Of a stretch of DNA of 64,000 nucleotides, positions 63,539-64,000 are shown piece by piece (within the stretch, counting starts at the first letter, position 1; each line of letters begins with the position of its first letter). The notes under the pieces were generated by a model, which ran no database searches, was not told where the DNA came from, and worked only from the letters and a program-made list of their open reading frames with translations. The stretch covers positions 620,001 to 684,000 of the forward strand of contig NC_015730.1 of assembly GCF_000154785.2 (NCBI RefSeq), in the 5' to 3' direction. The stretch is from Roseobacter litoralis Och 149 (GTDB taxonomy: Bacteria > Pseudomonadota > Alphaproteobacteria > Rhodobacterales > Rhodobacteraceae). Both the position numbers and the translations under genes were made by a program.

Positions 63539-64000
63539 ATGTCACAAAAGAACAAAATAACCATCGGCTTCTTGATTTTCCCGGGCTTCCCCATGGCCTG
63601 CCTGACCTCAATGATTGAACCGTTGCGCGCGGCGAATGAGATCGCGGAGGTGGATGCCTTCGACTGGGTAATTTTGTCCGAGGACGGGAATACGGTGACA
63701 TCCAGCGCGCAGGTTGTTTTTCAGGCCGATGCGGGGCTGCATGATGTGCATGACATTGATCAGCTGTACCTGATGGCGGCCCCTGCCAGCTCTTTTGCGG
63801 ACCCCTCCAGGTCTGATGCTCAGTTGCGCAAACTGGAACGCCATGGCGTGACCTTGGGGGCGGTCAGTGGTGGGGTTTTCCCACTGGCCAGAGCGGGTTT
63901 GTTGCAGGGTTTTCGCACATCGGTTCACTGGTGTTACGCCGCGGCCTTCGCCCAAGAGTTCCCGCGCATTTCTGCCACAAACGAAGTGATTTCCATTGAC
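63539..64000 (+). CDS. GlxA-type AraC family regulator (partial)
   Basis: The first 154 residues of a regulator of the DJ-1/PfpI-plus-AraC type, cut off by the window end. ITIGFLIFPGFPMACLTS and GAVSGGVFPLARAGLLQGF match the amidase-like domain, in which the nucleophile Cys is absent, as in betaine and carnitine regulators such as GbdR and CdhR. The DNA-binding domain lies beyond the window. Its target is unknown. It has its own 212-base upstream gap. Confidence 0.82.
   Translation, partial: MSQKNKITIGFLIFPGFPMACLTSMIEPLRAANEIAEVDAFDWVILSEDGNTVTSSAQVVFQADAGLHDVHDIDQLYLMAAPASSFADPSRSDAQLRKLERHGVTLGAVSGGVFPLARAGLLQGFRTSVHWCYAAAFAQEFPRISATNEVISID

Overview
The window looks like a chromosomal segment of a marine alphaproteobacterium of the Roseobacter group (Rhodobacterales). 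The evidence is the moderately high GC content and the gene content: an aerobic cobalamin pathway with CobG, CobN and BluB, dihydroxypropanesulfonate/sulfolactate catabolism, a GTA-type spike base protein, and dense operons with ATGA-type overlaps. I do not assign a species.

Region 1 (about 0.4-20 kb) is a surface polysaccharide locus with an embedded RiPP cluster. An ExoY-like sugar-phosphate transferase is followed by an ABC exporter, a 46-residue lasso peptide precursor that I identified in an unannotated gap, a PqqD-like RRE protein, a transglutaminase-like leader peptidase (B2), an asparagine-synthetase-like lasso cyclase and an HPr-kinase-like protein. The precursor has the YxxPxL...G leader signature, Thr at -2, a core starting with Gly and an Asp at core position 9. 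It ends in Ser, the residue that kinases of the paeninodin type are known to phosphorylate. The cluster therefore predicts a phosphorylated lasso peptide. The precursor has its own promoter, an inverted repeat over the -10 region, and a strong terminator before the enzyme genes. Further on are a glycosyltransferase, a PF14907-type nucleotidyltransferase, a secreted beta-helix protein, a Wza-like export protein, two sulfotransferases, a Wzx flippase, a Wzy polymerase and a Wzc-like tyrosine kinase. Together these suggest a sulfated exopolysaccharide.

Region 2 (20-24 kb) is housekeeping: MarC, an endonuclease/exonuclease/phosphatase protein, a cardiolipin synthase and acetate kinase. Region 3 (24.4-39.2 kb) is a cobalamin-riboswitch-controlled operon with every enzyme from uroporphyrinogen III to hydrogenobyrinate a,c-diamide, plus CobW, CobN, CobE, DUF1636 and BluB. 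cobK lies antisense inside the operon and overlaps both neighbours. CobS, CobT and the nucleotide-loop genes are not here.

Region 4 (40.2-47.1 kb) is an organosulfonate operon: HpsN, an SDR and a zinc dehydrogenase, a universal stress protein, sulfopyruvate decarboxylase ComDE and an FMN hydroxy-acid dehydrogenase. It runs divergently from a LacI-type regulator, with a paired palindromic operator between them. The products would lead from C3 sulfonates to sulfoacetaldehyde; no transporter or Xsc is in the window. Class III alcohol dehydrogenase follows.

Region 5 (48.3-55.5 kb) is a urease operon (ureD-A-B-[cyclase-AhpD-like]-C-[hypothetical]-E-F-G). It is unusual for its inserted genes and for two inverted copies of a GC-rich palindromic repeat around ureC. 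Region 6 (55.6-63.3 kb) holds a lactonase-like/monooxygenase pair and a GntR-associated operon for four-carbon sugar acid (tetronate) breakdown: LtnD, OtnK, OtnC and OtnI, with an isopropylmalate-dehydrogenase-like and a Gfo/Idh/MocA enzyme. The window ends inside a GlxA-type AraC regulator gene.
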